Assembly: GCA_003833135.1 (NCBI GenBank)
Contig: QZLH01000185.1
Coordinates: 68,958 to 126,611 of the forward strand
From: Oehlia diaphana
Lineage: Eukaryota; Glomeromycota; Glomeromycetes; Glomerales; Glomeraceae
DNA: 57,654 bases
Direction of reading: 5' to 3'
Positions 40,616 through 52,245 of the stretch are shown here, in pieces; the stretch's first letter is position 1, and every line of letters begins with the position of its first letter. The notes under the pieces are model-generated. The model was not told where the DNA came from and searched no databases. It saw only the letters and a program-made list of their open reading frames with translations. Both the position numbers and the translations under genes were made by a program.

Positions 40616-41981
40616 TGAAATCTATTGCTTCTATGGATTCTAGAAATAAAATTAAAAATATTTTTGTAAAATGTTGATATATTAATTACCTGAATATTCT
40701 CCAATGAATTATCATCACCTTTATTATCGATGGCATTTTTTGGTACTGGAAGGTTTTTAAAGTTTAAAAGCCCACTTGTGTAAACTGCTTGAGGATTTGT
40801 AGTATATGAAAGAGTAGTACTATTATATGGTAATGAACTTCTTTATTTTACCATCATCAATAAAATCATCAAATAAATTAACTAATAAATTATCTAATCC
40901 ATCTGCTTTATGTCGTTTTAAAGGAACAGCATCCCAACATTGTTTAATTATGTCAAAAATTAGTTGAGGAATTTTATAGTTAGATTTTGGCCTAATCCCT
41001 TGACAAATGCTAATAGCTAAGATTTTATTATGAGCAATATCATGATAAGGAGGAAACACATAAATATCACTTTCTTGAGTATATTCTCCTCCTCTTAAAA
41101 CTTCAGGGGTTACATAAGGTAATACTCCATATAATTTTACATTTGCTGGGTTTACATAATCCTAAATCAGTAATATAAATAGTATTACCATTACTTTTTA
41201 GTATATTACCATAATGAAAATCATAATGAACAAATCCATTTTCATGAATATTACAAAGCCCGTTTTGCAGTCTATATAAAATATCCAACTTTTCCTCCCA
41301 CTTCATTGAAACTATTATTTAAATACTGTCTTAAACTACCATTTTTGTCATTTTTTGCGTATCGTATCACTATTAATAAAATCATTAGATTCTGGATCTT
41401 TAGTAGTATCATAATAAATGAATATCACAATATAAATCCATCCCAGTATGTAATTCAATCTAAATAAGTTTAGTATTAATAAGAGTAAAATATTTTGAAT
41501 TTAATATAAATAAATAATTTATTTCTTAAAATTCGGATGTAATATTCTGAGAATTATGTAAACATTTTAAGACAATTGAAAAATTACCAATATATTTACT
41601 TCTTCCCATTATTGATTATTTTCAGAATCCCATCCTTCCATATATTCATATTTCCAAATTTCTTTATAAATAATTCCAAATCCTTCTTTGATCATATATT
41701 CAACATTTTCAAGTCTACTCACTCTAAAATTTCTCAGCTTTAAGTTGGACTTTCACCAGTCCAATTTTGAAATTTTGTTGAAAATTAAATTGGCACCAAT
41801 GAGAAGAAATTATAGGTTTCTTACATTCTTTACATGAACCATTATATTTATAACGTTCTTTAATTCATCATTTAATATTAGCTTATCAATTAACAAACAT
41901 CGTTTATTTGTTAATTCCCAATAGTTAAAATCTTCTATTTTCTCAATTAACATGATCTCCATTGAACTTAATATCCTCAAT
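40616..41981 (-). pseudogene. TKL-type kinase pseudogene K9
   Basis: The start is ATT instead of ATG (41981) and exon 1 is full of stops, but 'KYNGSCKECKKP', 'HWCQFNFQQNF' and 'GFGIIYK' can be traced. Exon 2 keeps 'LDILYRLQNGLCNIHENGF', 'VHYDFHYGNILKS' (HRD read as HYD, Asp kept), 'ITDLGLCKPS' and 'IPQLIFDIIKQCWD'. About 36 nt are deleted between 'ESDIY' and 'PPYHD', removing '[13 protein letters not shown]'. Several frameshifts are present. The last exon 'ESIEAIDF' is intact and then homology stops at 40616, marking a duplication breakpoint. The promoter box survives at 42046-42080. Confidence 0.85.
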
Positions 41982-44570
41982 ACTGAATTAATGAATTTTT
42001 ATTTATAAAATGGCGAGAAGATATTTTTTTAAAAATAAAAATCACGGCAGTTGTGCGGTGTCTGCGGTGATCGACAAATCTTATTTTAATTTGGGTCACA
42101 ATAAAAAATCAATTAGATGATACTAGTCACAAAATAGTAATTGTAATTTTTTATGTAATCGATGATGATTTTTTATTATGATTATAATATCGATAGCATG
42201 GACTTTATTGATTTTTTATTTCTTAAAAAATACAGTACAGTAGCAGGTAGTATAATACTTGTCTTTGGCTAATGACATAATAATTTCTTAAAATATATCG
42301 TTTTGCACTCAAGATACATTTTAAGATTAGCCAGAAATAATCATTATACTATTTATGGACAATGATTACAATAAATTATCAAGATTCCTGATATTAACAT
42401 AATGAAATAAAAGATTATTTTTTGTGAAACTAAAATTTTTAATAACATGATAAATCAATAATATTATTGATTGCATTTTATTATCTAGCTAATAATAAGT
42501 TAAAGAAGTGATAATAATGAGATAAAAAAAAAAAAATGTTAAAAGTGATGCCTAAGAAAAAAAATATGAATCATTGTAAGTGCTACTATTTTTTTTTCAA
42601 AGATAACAACATAATTTAATTAATTTCATGTAGTTACTTTACAATTTGACATAATAGGTAGGTTAAACTATAATCAACCTCACAATAGTAAGCAACGCGT
42701 TCAAATTTAGAATTTTAGAGAGTGATGCAACAAGGAATTATAATTTATTAACCAATATTTAATAAAATTTAATGAACAAGATGACCAACAAGACAAGGAA
42801 AGTGACCAAGGAAATATTTGATAAATAATTGTTTTGTTCACTACATAATTTACAAAATACTAAATAATAAATATGGCATCAGATAATCATAGGTATTTAA
42901 GGTTTGCATGACCTAAGAAAATATGTAAGTTTGTATTGATTAATTTTGTTTTTTTTCTGTTATAATCTGATGTCAATTTTTCATATATATGTTTTACTAC
43001 TCTATATCATCCTCTTTTACTCACTAATTTAGGCTCTTACTATATCGGATTGGGATTTATTAAAAATTAAAAAAAAATTTTCATATGAATTTTAAGTATG
43101 AAATTTTTTTTTTAAAAAAAAAATAAAAGCTGGATTTCCTAGACATTTACAAAATTTTTGCGTTATGAAAACCAAAAAATTAAGTTTGTATAACCTTATC
43201 TGCCATAGTAGGTGATGTCAGTAAGTGGAAAAGGCAAAAATCTAAAACAAAAAGGTAAAAAAATAATTATTGCCATTGTATGTTGTGTGAGAAATAACTT
43301 ACATATGCATGCCTAAGAAAATAATTAGAAGTTATTCAACGTTATTAAGTAGACCTAATAAATGTTCGTTTTAAATTCAATAATAAATAATTTAATACGA
43401 ATTGTATTCATAATGAAATAATGTAGTAATCAACAAATCTAAGCCTATATATATTGTTATCTCCGAATTTTTCTCAAATTTATAAACTATGATTAAATGA
43501 TAGATATAGAAAGGTTGCCATGCAGATGATATCCGGAAAGTGGAATATGTAAGCTCAGAAGATTGGGTAACCAGTGAAATTATGTTTTATTTGATAACTA
43601 TAAGTTTATAAGCGCCTAATTATCACACGTATATTTGCTTGAAAGAAAAGAGAAGAGAAACCTCACTAACGCAGAAAAAGAAGGAGTACGTATAAACGGC
43701 AAATAGCAGCAAATATATCATGTGAATAATGATAACCTATAATTATGGTTGTACCTAAAACTTTTTTTGGTCCATTTAGGCAATGCACAAATTTGGAATT
43801 CTTGTGTTCAATGGCCAAAATGAAGACCAAACCTAAAAAAAAAGACGCTTAATATCAATAACAGCAGAGAAGCAGGTGAAAGGGAAAGAAAAGAGGGAAT
43901 GGAGATTAAAAGAGAGGAGGGAAGAACGAGAGGGAAAGAACGAGAGAGAGGGAAATGAGTGTGAAAAAAAGTTTAAACTTTAAAAAACATTTTAAATTTA
44001 TAAAAATTTTAAAGCTAAGCTTTTTTATTTTTTATTTTTATTTTTACATTCCATGTGAACAAAGTCGAAGTACAAATTACAAGGACTAACTAGTATTTCC
44101 TTTTATGTTTTGTATTACATTTTTTGTAACGCTTTATTTTTAGCAACATACTTTGTCACATTTTTGTAGCCACTATTAAGCGTTTAAGCGACGAACTCTC
44201 AACGGTTTCCGTTTTCCTAGTATATTTAAAGTACTAAAAAATAATTTATTCGCACAAAAATAATTTTATGTTAACCCAAAATTAAAGGTTATATTTATAT
44301 GTGAAATGATTTTAGAAAAAATTTTGGCAACCTTTATCAAAATTTGTATTGCATCCAGTACTTTTAGTTAACCATTTACTAAATATATGTTATGGATGAA
44401 TTTAAAATCAAACAAAATTTTATTTTTGACAGTACGTAATAAATACAATACCATTAGTAATAGCATCTAACAACCAATTACAATGGTAAAAAAAAAAATA
44501 ATAATAACAAAAGTGATGAAGTATAATAAAAAAAAAATAATGATAAAGTATAGAAAACAAAATAGACCAT
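41982..44570. other. Duplicated 5' flank of K9
   Basis: In order: eroded promoter box (42046-42080), D1 copy (about 42240-42420), R-like remnant (about 42590-42760) and a segment at about 43300-43430 matching 52100-52245. A GA-rich patch is at about 43860-43970. The matching order upstream of K10 shows a shared duplication at least 2 kb long. No gene supported. Confidence 0.5.
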
Positions 44571-44574
44571 ATTG

Positions 44575-45292
44575 GCGGATTTGTTCACCCTCTAATTAAC
44601 ATGTTAATTTTAAGGTACTTTTGTTACACAAATTATTACATATGGCGCAGTAGGACCCGGGACGAACATTAAAAAAATTTTATTTGGTTTTATTAGTACA
44701 ATAATTTGATAAATTTGATAAATAGTTCTTTTAAGCCAGAATATAATTAATATTATTCTTAGCAATACTGATAATATCTGTTGTGAAATCTCACTTTATA
44801 CAATAACTTCTAAATCTTTTTTATGTAAAAATCAATAATACATATGCTTACAATTTGTTTGAATATAAAATTCCTATTTTGTCTACAGCAAGAATAATAA
44901 GAATTAATAATATGTTTTGAAAATGTAAAAAATGGACAATTTTATAAAAATTATTATAAAAAAAAATTTTTTTTTAAATATTGAATAAGTCTTAGAATAC
45001 TTTTATAAATATTCATAACTATTGTATCTATATAAATTTTTATTTTACTTTTTGTTTTATTAAAACATACTTACTTTCTAATAATACACATTAAAAATAC
45101 TATGCAGGTGAGAAATGGGTTTTTTTGTGTCTATTTTACGTTAAATAATTTAAGTTTCGCAAATGTAGATTTTCACTCAACTTATTATTTAATCAAGTCA
45201 CATTCAATCAGGTGATTTTATGACATTATAAACCGGTTTTTGGTGACGGAAATATTCAAAATTTAGCATTATGCAAAAGTGAACAAATCCGC
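44575..45292. mobile_element. About 0.72-kb inverted-repeat element with GCGGATTTGTTCAC termini
   Basis: GCGGATTTGTTCAC (44575-44588) is repeated exactly in inverse at 45279-45292. Extending outward gives TATTGGCGG on the left and CCGCTGATA on the right, consistent with TA flanks and a Tc1/mariner-like non-autonomous element. Interior has no coding frame. A hAT-like element inserted in its right edge. Confidence 0.6.
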
Positions 45293-45298
45293 TGATAT

Positions 45299-46237
45299 TA
45301 AGGATGGTCATCAGTCCTACCGGTCCTACTCGGTCCTGGACCGGTCAGTCCCGGGACTTGTAGGACCGGACCGCGGTCTTGCAATTTTTTGTGGCGCAGT
45401 AAGACCGGTCCCGAGGACCGACCAGTCCTCGTACCGGTCTTCATATAATAAATATTTTTATATTAAATAAATCTATTAATCTGGTTAAGGTCTTTATAAA
45501 ATAATAAAAAGACCGACCAATTCCAAACCAGTTATTAATGACAATCACTTCTCCCTACTTGTAGAGTTGCCTGACAAAACGCAAACTCTAAAAAAGCGTT
45601 TAAGCGGAATATCTCATCATCCAGTGATCATAAAATGATGAAACCACCACCATTCGAATCGTCTCAACGAGACGCGTCAAATGGTGGCTAAATCATACTT
45701 CCAAGATTAATAGATAGCCGGTAATTATTGAATTTGTTACCAAATAGTTTTGCTGACGTAATATTTTTTCTATCAATTCTAAAATCATGATTTTAATATC
45801 ATTTGACGCGTCTCGTTGAGACGATTCGAATGGTGGTAGTTACATCCTTTTATAATCACTGGATGACGAGATATTGCGTTTTAAACTTTTTTGTCTCAAC
45901 TTTAAATTTTCGAAACTATAGATTTGAAGGACTTCGGAAAAAAACTAAAACGCAATATCATGATTATGAAAAAATATTTTTGCATAAATATAATAGAATT
46001 AAACTGAAAATGATTTTCTAATAAAGTTCAGGGAAAAAAATTTTTTTATTTGCAAAAAAAAAAAAGAAAAAAGACCGATCGGTCTTAAAAAGACTGCGGT
46101 CCTTAAAAAGACCGACGGTCTTATTACATGTGATACAGGACCGAAAGACTGCAGTCCTACACTAAGACGGACCGGTCCGTCTTTTTATGGTGTAGGACCG
46201 TAGGACCGCGGTCTTTTAGGACCGATGACCATCTTTA
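45299..46237. mobile_element. 0.94-kb hAT-like non-autonomous element, nested
   Basis: The ends TAAGGATGGTCATC (45299) and GATGACCATCTTTA (46237) are inverted repeats with one mismatch. GCTGATAT flanks both sides (45291-45298, 46238-46245), an 8-bp duplication. Subterminal DNA at both ends is a dense array of GGACCG/CGGTCC/AAGACCG motifs. The middle contains a second foldback of about 110-bp arms. No transposase. Target is the right edge of the 44575-45292 element. Confidence 0.87.
45590..45890. repeat. Long inverted repeat inside the hAT-like element
   Basis: The left arm (about 45590-45692) contains 'ATCTCATCATCCAGTGATCA' and 'ATTCGAATCGTCTCAACGAG'. The right arm (about 45798-45885) is its near-exact complement. 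Loop about 105 bp. The arms are better conserved with each other than the outer termini, which suggests a later gene-conversion event or a nested foldback. Confidence 0.8.
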
Positions 46238-46245
46238 GCTGATAT

Positions 46246-47095
46246 GCAATAAAAGAAGTAATAAGGGATAAAGTAAAATAAGAAAGGAATGAAAGAAATG
46301 AAAATGAGTGAAAAGAGATAAAAAGATAATAAAAAGGATAAAATGGAGTCAGAAAAAGAGAAATGGATGATGAGGAACTGAACAAAAAAAAAGGAGAAGA
46401 GATGATTATAGAAGAAAATGATGAGAGATGAAAAAAAGAGAGGTAAAAAATGATAAAAAAGTGAAGAATATAAAAAGAAATGAAAAAAAAATGATAATAA
46501 AGGATGAAAAGGGAGCAAAAAGAATGATGAGAGACGAAGGGGTGATGAAAAGAAACAGGGTGATGAAAAGGAGGACGAAATGATGATGAAAAGAAAAATG
46601 GGTGACAAAAGATAATGGAAAGAAAAATGAGAGACAAAAAGATAATGAAAAGAATAATGGAAGACGAAAGGAAATGAAAATAGTGATGAAAGATGAAAGA
46701 ATAAATGAAAAGAACGATAAAGAACCAAAGGATGGCGAAAAGAGTAATAATAGAGGATAAAGGGAAAATGAAAAGAATGATAGAGACGTAAGAATGGAGA
46801 AAAAGTGATGGAGGACGAAAAGGAAACGAAAAGAGCGATGAAGAATGAAAGAGGAATAAAAAGAATGATGAAGAATGAAAGGGGAATGAAGAGGAACGAA
46901 AGGAAATGAAAGAATGATGAAAATAATGATGAAAGACGAAAGAATGATTAAATGAAACAACAAAGGATAAAATGATGATAAAAGATGAAATGAAAATGAA
47001 ATAAAAAAGGTGAAAGCCCAAACGAAATGAAGAAATGAAATTGAATATGAAATCGCAAAAAAACTCAACCAAAAAAAGAAAAAAGAAGATAGTTA
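46246..47095 (+). repeat. Polypurine tract, about 0.85 kb
   Basis: The plus strand is almost all A and G with scattered ATGA (units like GAAAATGATGAAAG). The complementary strand is nearly all pyrimidine, hence free of stop codons in three frames; this produces Phe/Ser-rich open frames of up to 295 codons on the minus strand that are not genes. The imperfect repetition fits a decayed minisatellite. It starts right after the hAT-like element. Confidence 0.85.
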
Positions 47096-48418
47096 TTTCA
47101 AGAAGATAAATTTCTGAAGAAAAACTCTGAAGTATTTTGAACTTACCGTTTACTTGGACCTTGTGCCAAAATCTAAAGCTGAAAAGAATTAAAGTGAGAG
47201 TTAATGTTAATTGACAAAAATAATATATGTTAAAAAAATATCACCGGAAGCCCCAAAGTTAAGATAAGAAGCAATTAGTACAAAAAAAAAGAAAAGCTAA
47301 ACTATAAAAAATCACGTCAAAAAAGTACAAAAAAATAATATTCATATTATCGCCTCCAAATAGCCAAAATGAAGTAAAAAGATAGAATTTATAATTTATA
47401 ATCTGTATTTTTTAAATTTAAAAAAAAAAATCAAATCTCCCTATATCCAATATAAAGTAATAAGCTAGAAACTAAATGGTCATATAGTCGCATGTTAGCA
47501 ATATTAAAGTTGCTAAGTTGGAAACAAAGTCTACAACTATCTATAGACAATGATTATAAAACCCGTAAAAAATTTTTCAGAAAAATGATCACGCGTGTGA
47601 GTTTCTTCGGAATGAAAACTAGAAAAATTAGAATATTTTTTATAGGGAAAATTTAACGCCATATTAATAAGATGTTAAAAAAATTATAATTTCTTAAAAA
47701 TTAAAACGATATTATTTACATTTTATTACCAAACGTAATCTATCAGAATTTTGGTTTGCTAACTATAAAATGCATAAGTGAGGTTCTCCATTCATATTAC
47801 ATACTTGGCACATGAATAAAAAGAAAAAGTTAGAGCATTCCCTACTAGGAGAAGCAAAAAGCGTAAAGGTACGTTAATAGCTAGTAAATATGCTTTTTTT
47901 TCCAAAGGAAGTGAAAACATAAATCAAACTAAGAAACTCTATCATTTGCAACAATATACTTTGACAATTTGACATACAGCAAAGGTGATGATAAAGTGAC
48001 AATCGACCATACTAATCGTAAACAATACATTCAAATCAAGAATTCATATATAAGGAATATTAGAAAGTTTAATCTTTTAATATTTAATTTGAAAATGCGA
48101 CTATAAAGCCAAAATATATATATAGTATATATATTACTATATTATGATTTTGTAACATCATACATATAAGTCATTCTGTTTAATTTATTTTCTGTTTAAT
48201 TTATAAAAACTTTACTATTTATAAGATTCTAACCTTAATAATATATTTTAATAAAATATACATACTGTAGTAGTAATAAAAAAAATAATAAATAGAAGAC
48301 ACAAATAATGAAATTTATATTATGAATATTTGTAAATTTTCTTCCTTTTCTTTTTCTTTGGTTGTTTTCATCTATAAGAACGAATTATTAAAGTAAATTG
48401 TTAATATTATTGGTAAAA
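47096..48418. other. Spacer 3' of K10
   Basis: AT-rich DNA, then the R unit (47740-48070) and the shared 3' flank of K10. No gene supported. Confidence 0.4.
47740..48070. repeat. R unit, copy 3' of K10
   Basis: It shows 'GCTAACTATAAAATG', 'TTTTTTCCAAAG', 'AAGAAACTCTATCATTTGC', 'TTTGACATACAGCAAAGG' and 'AATCGTAAACAATACATTC' in the order of the 18380-18760 copy. Confidence 0.75.
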
Positions 48419-50061
48419 TTAATCATGTAGAAAGCAAGTTGATGTAAATGAGTACCCTAGGATGAGTTTAGTGAAATCTATTGTTTCTATAGATTCTAGA
48501 AAATAAAAAATGATTGCATATTAAAAGTATTTTAAAAATATTTTTGTAAAATAAGTTAATATATTAATTACCTGAATATTCTCCAAATGAATTATCATCA
48601 TCTTTGTTATCAATAGCATTTTTTGGTTTTGGAAGATTTTTAAAGTTCAAAAGCCTACTTGTGTAAACTGCTTGAGGATTTGTAGTATATGAAAGAGTAG
48701 TGCCATTATATGGTAATGAAGTGGAAGTAGAAGTAAACTTTTTATTAATTTTATCTACTTCTTCAATTTGCTTATTGATTTCTTGATCACTCTCAAATAT
48801 TGAATCATGTAATGTATATAATAAATCATTTAATTCTTGTGCTTTAGGTCGTTTTGAAGGATCAGCATTCCAACATTGTTTAATCATATCCAAAATCAGC
48901 TGAGGAATTTTATAGTTAGATTTTGGCCTAAGCCCTTTACAAATGCTAATAGTTAAGATTTTTATCATGAGCAATATCATGATAAGGAGGAAGCCCTGTA
49001 CAGACTTCATATGCAATAATTTCAAATGCATAAATATCACTTTCTTGAGTACTATATTCTCTTCCTCTCAAAACTTCAGGAGCTACATAAGGTATACTTT
49101 TTTTTCATATTCATTATTTTGAGAAGATTTTACATTTGCTGGTTGACATAATCCTAAATCAGTAATAATAGTCCAATCATCATCTTTTAGCATATTACCA
49201 CAATGAAAATCACGATGAATTAATCCTTTTTCATGAATAGAATTGAGACCTTTTGTAATCTTTTTTAAAATTTGTACCTTATTAATCCATTCTATTAGTT
49301 GAATTAAATCTATTATTTAAATATTGTCTTAAACTACCTTCTTTTGCATATTCCATTACCATCGTGAAATTATGAGATTACGGATCTTTAGTAATGCCAT
49401 AACATCGAATTACCCATTCTGAAATAACCATAGTATATGATTCAATCTAAAAATAATAAATATTAGTAAGTTTAACATTTATAATGAAACAGTAGTTTAA
49501 AATTATATACAGTACAAATAAGTAACCTACCTCTCTTAAAAATTCGGATGTAAAATTCTGAGAATTATGTAAACATTTTAAAACAACTGTAAAATTTACA
49601 TGGCCCATCCAATTTTTTTTTCTCTTCCATTGATTATTTTCAGAATCCCAAACAAGTATATATCCATCTTTCCAAATTGCTTTATAAATAGTTCCAAATC
49701 CTCCTTTGGCCAAATATTCAACATTTTTAAATCTATTATATTCAATCCACTATAAAATTTCCTTAAATTCTTTAGCTTTAAGTTGTGTTTTTTGAATAAG
49801 CTTATCAACTTCATCATTTCCACTAGTCCAATTTTTGAAATTTTGTTGAAAATGTTTCGAATTGCATGATTTACACCAATACATTATACTAATATTAGGC
49901 TGTTTACATTCTTTGCATAAACCATAACCTTTATAACGTTCTTTTAATTCTTCATTTAATATTAGCTTATTAATTAACAATTCTTGTTCATCTGTTAATC
50001 TCCAATGTTTAAAATCTTATATTTGCTCAAATACATCATCACTGAGCTTAAATTCTTCCAT
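48419..50061 (-). pseudogene. TKL-type kinase pseudogene K10
   Basis: The start 'MEEFKLSDDVFEQI' at 50061 is followed by TAA for Lys at codon 15. 'GLCKECKQPN...WCKSCNSKHF' (full C-x2-C pairs) and 'KNWTSGNDEVDKLIQK' are intact, then TAG replaces Glu before 'WIEYNRF'. Intron 49447-49530, donor GTAGGT. Exon 2 has TAA after 'KDP', a frameshift at 'STNRMD', an intact 'LIHRDFHCGNML' and 'ITDLGLC', a deletion in 'VYGVLPYV', and an extra A before 'KILTISIC' (about 48960). The C-lobe frame from 49040 is open to 'SGN'. The last exon is frameshifted and stops at 48419. Close relative of K6 with more damage. Confidence 0.87.
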
Positions 50062-50215
50062 ATCAGTTTTATGTTTAAACAGAGTAAAAGGATTTTTTTT
50101 TTTAAAAAAAAAAGGGGGGCAGCTTATATTACGTATTACAGTTGCACAACAGTGATCGACAAATCTTATTTTAATTTGGGTCAAACAAAAGCGTTAAAAA
50201 TCAGCTGATGATCAT
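50062..50215 (-). promoter_or_regulatory. Family promoter module of K10
   Basis: On the minus strand: CAGCTG (50202-50207), the box 'GTCGATCACTGTTGTGC' (within 50131-50164), a T/A junction (about 50092-50112) and 'CTCTGTTTAAACATA' before the ATG. Kept almost unchanged although the gene is dead. The short plus-strand frame at 50005-50208 only reads this conserved DNA backwards. Confidence 0.6.
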
Positions 50216-50689
50216 AAAGATCCGGTAAGAAATATTTTTTTTTTTTTGTAGATTCTTGACAGAAATTTATTTAGGAATACAGAAATTAAAAATAATCTAT
50301 AATACGAAATTCCCAAAAAATTCTTTATGGATCATCTAGTACCAAAATTACTATTTGATTATCTTTTGTTATTACAATTATATTAATTATATTGCACAAA
50401 TTACTTGATCATAGACTTGAAGCAACTGATAGCAATTGGATAAAATATTCTATAAAAAAATTTTGATATGATAGTAATTTTAATTATGATTTTAATAATT
50501 ATGTTTATTCATAATGCAAGATTTTCTAATAATAATATTCTCTATGATTGATTTACTATATATCTTTTTCAAACTAAGATTCAATAAATAATACAATTTA
50601 TAAAAACTTTGTCATTATTAAGTAAAGGGAATTTAATGAATGAACTCATTTATAATATGATAATCTTTAAATCAACTATGTTTAACGAA

Positions 50690-51060
50690 AGGAAATAGAA
50701 AAATTTTGACTGCTGATAAATAAACATAATCATACTTAACAGAATTAAAGTTTCCGTTCATTTTAACATCCATTCTTTCTAAAACATTGACATTTTATTG
50801 TTTTATTTATTTCCTTAAATACTTTCAAAATAATATACTAGTAGTATTAAAACTTTTATGGTAAATCTTTAATTAATGATACAAATACGTATACGAAATA
50901 TTGTATCTTAGTAACGTCATAAATCTCAAAAATACTATAATCATCTCTTTAATTCAATTAGTACTAGGTTGTTCTTTAGAATAATTATTATATTATTGAT
51001 GTATTACAACTATATATGGACAATTATTATAAAAAGATATCTCCATATAGAAACTATCTC
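50690..51060. repeat. D1 dispersed repeat, copy upstream of K10
   Basis: It follows the D1 order with 'GACTGCTGATAAATAAACAT', 'CTAAAACATTGACATTTTA', 'TAGTAACGTCATAAAT' and 'ACAATTATTATAAAAAGATA'. Confidence 0.6.
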
Positions 51061-51149
51061 TAAAATAAAATTATAAAATTAATAACGATATTAATTATGT
51101 TTTATTAATTTTTATTACCAAAAGTAATATATCATAATTTACATAATTA

Positions 51150-51490
51150 CGAAATCAGAATAGACTATTTTAGTTTGCTAACTATAAAATGGTTTTACAT
51201 TCATATTACATACTTGACACGTGAATAATAATACAAAGAAAAAAAGTTAGAACATTCCTTAAGTAAAAAGCATAAAGGTACGTAAATAAATAAATATACT
51301 TTTTTTTTCAAAGGTAGTAAAGTCATAAATTAGATTGAAGAAACTCTATCACTTACGGCATACTTTGACAATTTGACATACAGAAAAAGGTGATGACAAA
51401 GTGACAATCGAACCATACTAATCGTAAACAACGCGTTCAATTAAAGAATTCTAAAGAGGAATATTACACAAAGGAATATTAGAAGGGTTA
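51150..51490. repeat. R unit, copy 5' of K10
   Basis: 'TTTGCTAACTATAAAATGG', 'AAGAAACTCTATCACTTACG', 'TTTGACATACAGAAAAAGG' and 'AATCGTAAACAACGCGTTCA' repeat the R order and orientation. R on both sides of K10 is the footprint of a head-to-tail tandem duplication. Confidence 0.75.
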
Positions 51491-52099
51491 ATAAATTAAC
51501 ATTAATATTATTTGATTTTGCATGGGATAACAAACAAAACGAAGTGACAGGAAAAATATAAAGTACTTAACAAAATAGGATTGTTGCTGTATTATATTAG
51601 TGTGCACGTGTGAATTTAACAAAGGGTAGTTTAGATGAATACATAAAACACGTTATATATTAAACAAGAATAACTACGATTGATGGCTACTATTTATTAA
51701 CCTCTAAGGCTCATAATATTACAGTATTTCCAACTGCTTCTTTTGCTATTTAACCTAATAAATAACAAATGGTTACAAATAAAAATTAATAAAACTATAA
51801 ATTCAAGTTTGTTTACCAAATAATTTAAAATCTCATTTTATTTTCTTACCATATAAGTAAAATTACATTACATTTTTTTCATATTTAGTAATTCTTCATT
51901 TCCTCATTTTCATTTGTTAAAATGAGAAGAGGATGTAAAAAATAATAATAATAAAAAGATAAAAAAATGATAATTTTTTTTCTATAAATAATTTTAATTA
52001 TTGTACAGTACGTTGTGCGAAAACCCCACACAAAAATTAGCCTAACAATACGCCGATCATTTTAGATTGTTATTAAACAGGTTCTTAAACCCCACGCCA

Positions 52100-52245
52100 A
52101 AGAGTATGATTAGAAGTTAGTCAACGTTACATGAGTAGATCCGATCGAAAAAGAATTAATTAAGCATAAGTTTAAACCCACTCGTGTTTAAAATTCATCA
52201 TTAAAATTTATTGTAATACAACTGTATTCATAAGATAAGGTTATG
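52100..52245. repeat. Segment matching 43300-43430
   Basis: 'GATTAGAAGTTAGTCAACGTTA', 'TTTAAAATTCA' and 'ACTGTATTCATAA' match the K9 flank in the same order. This places the far end of the K9/K10 flank duplication at least 2.2 kb upstream of the start codon. Confidence 0.55.

Noticed and set aside
46185..47072. Three overlapping minus-strand open frames of up to 295 codons, Phe/Ser/His-rich, looking like multi-pass membrane proteins
   Set aside because: The strand is nearly all pyrimidine, so stop codons cannot occur in any frame. Openness in several frames at once and low-complexity composition show these are not genes.
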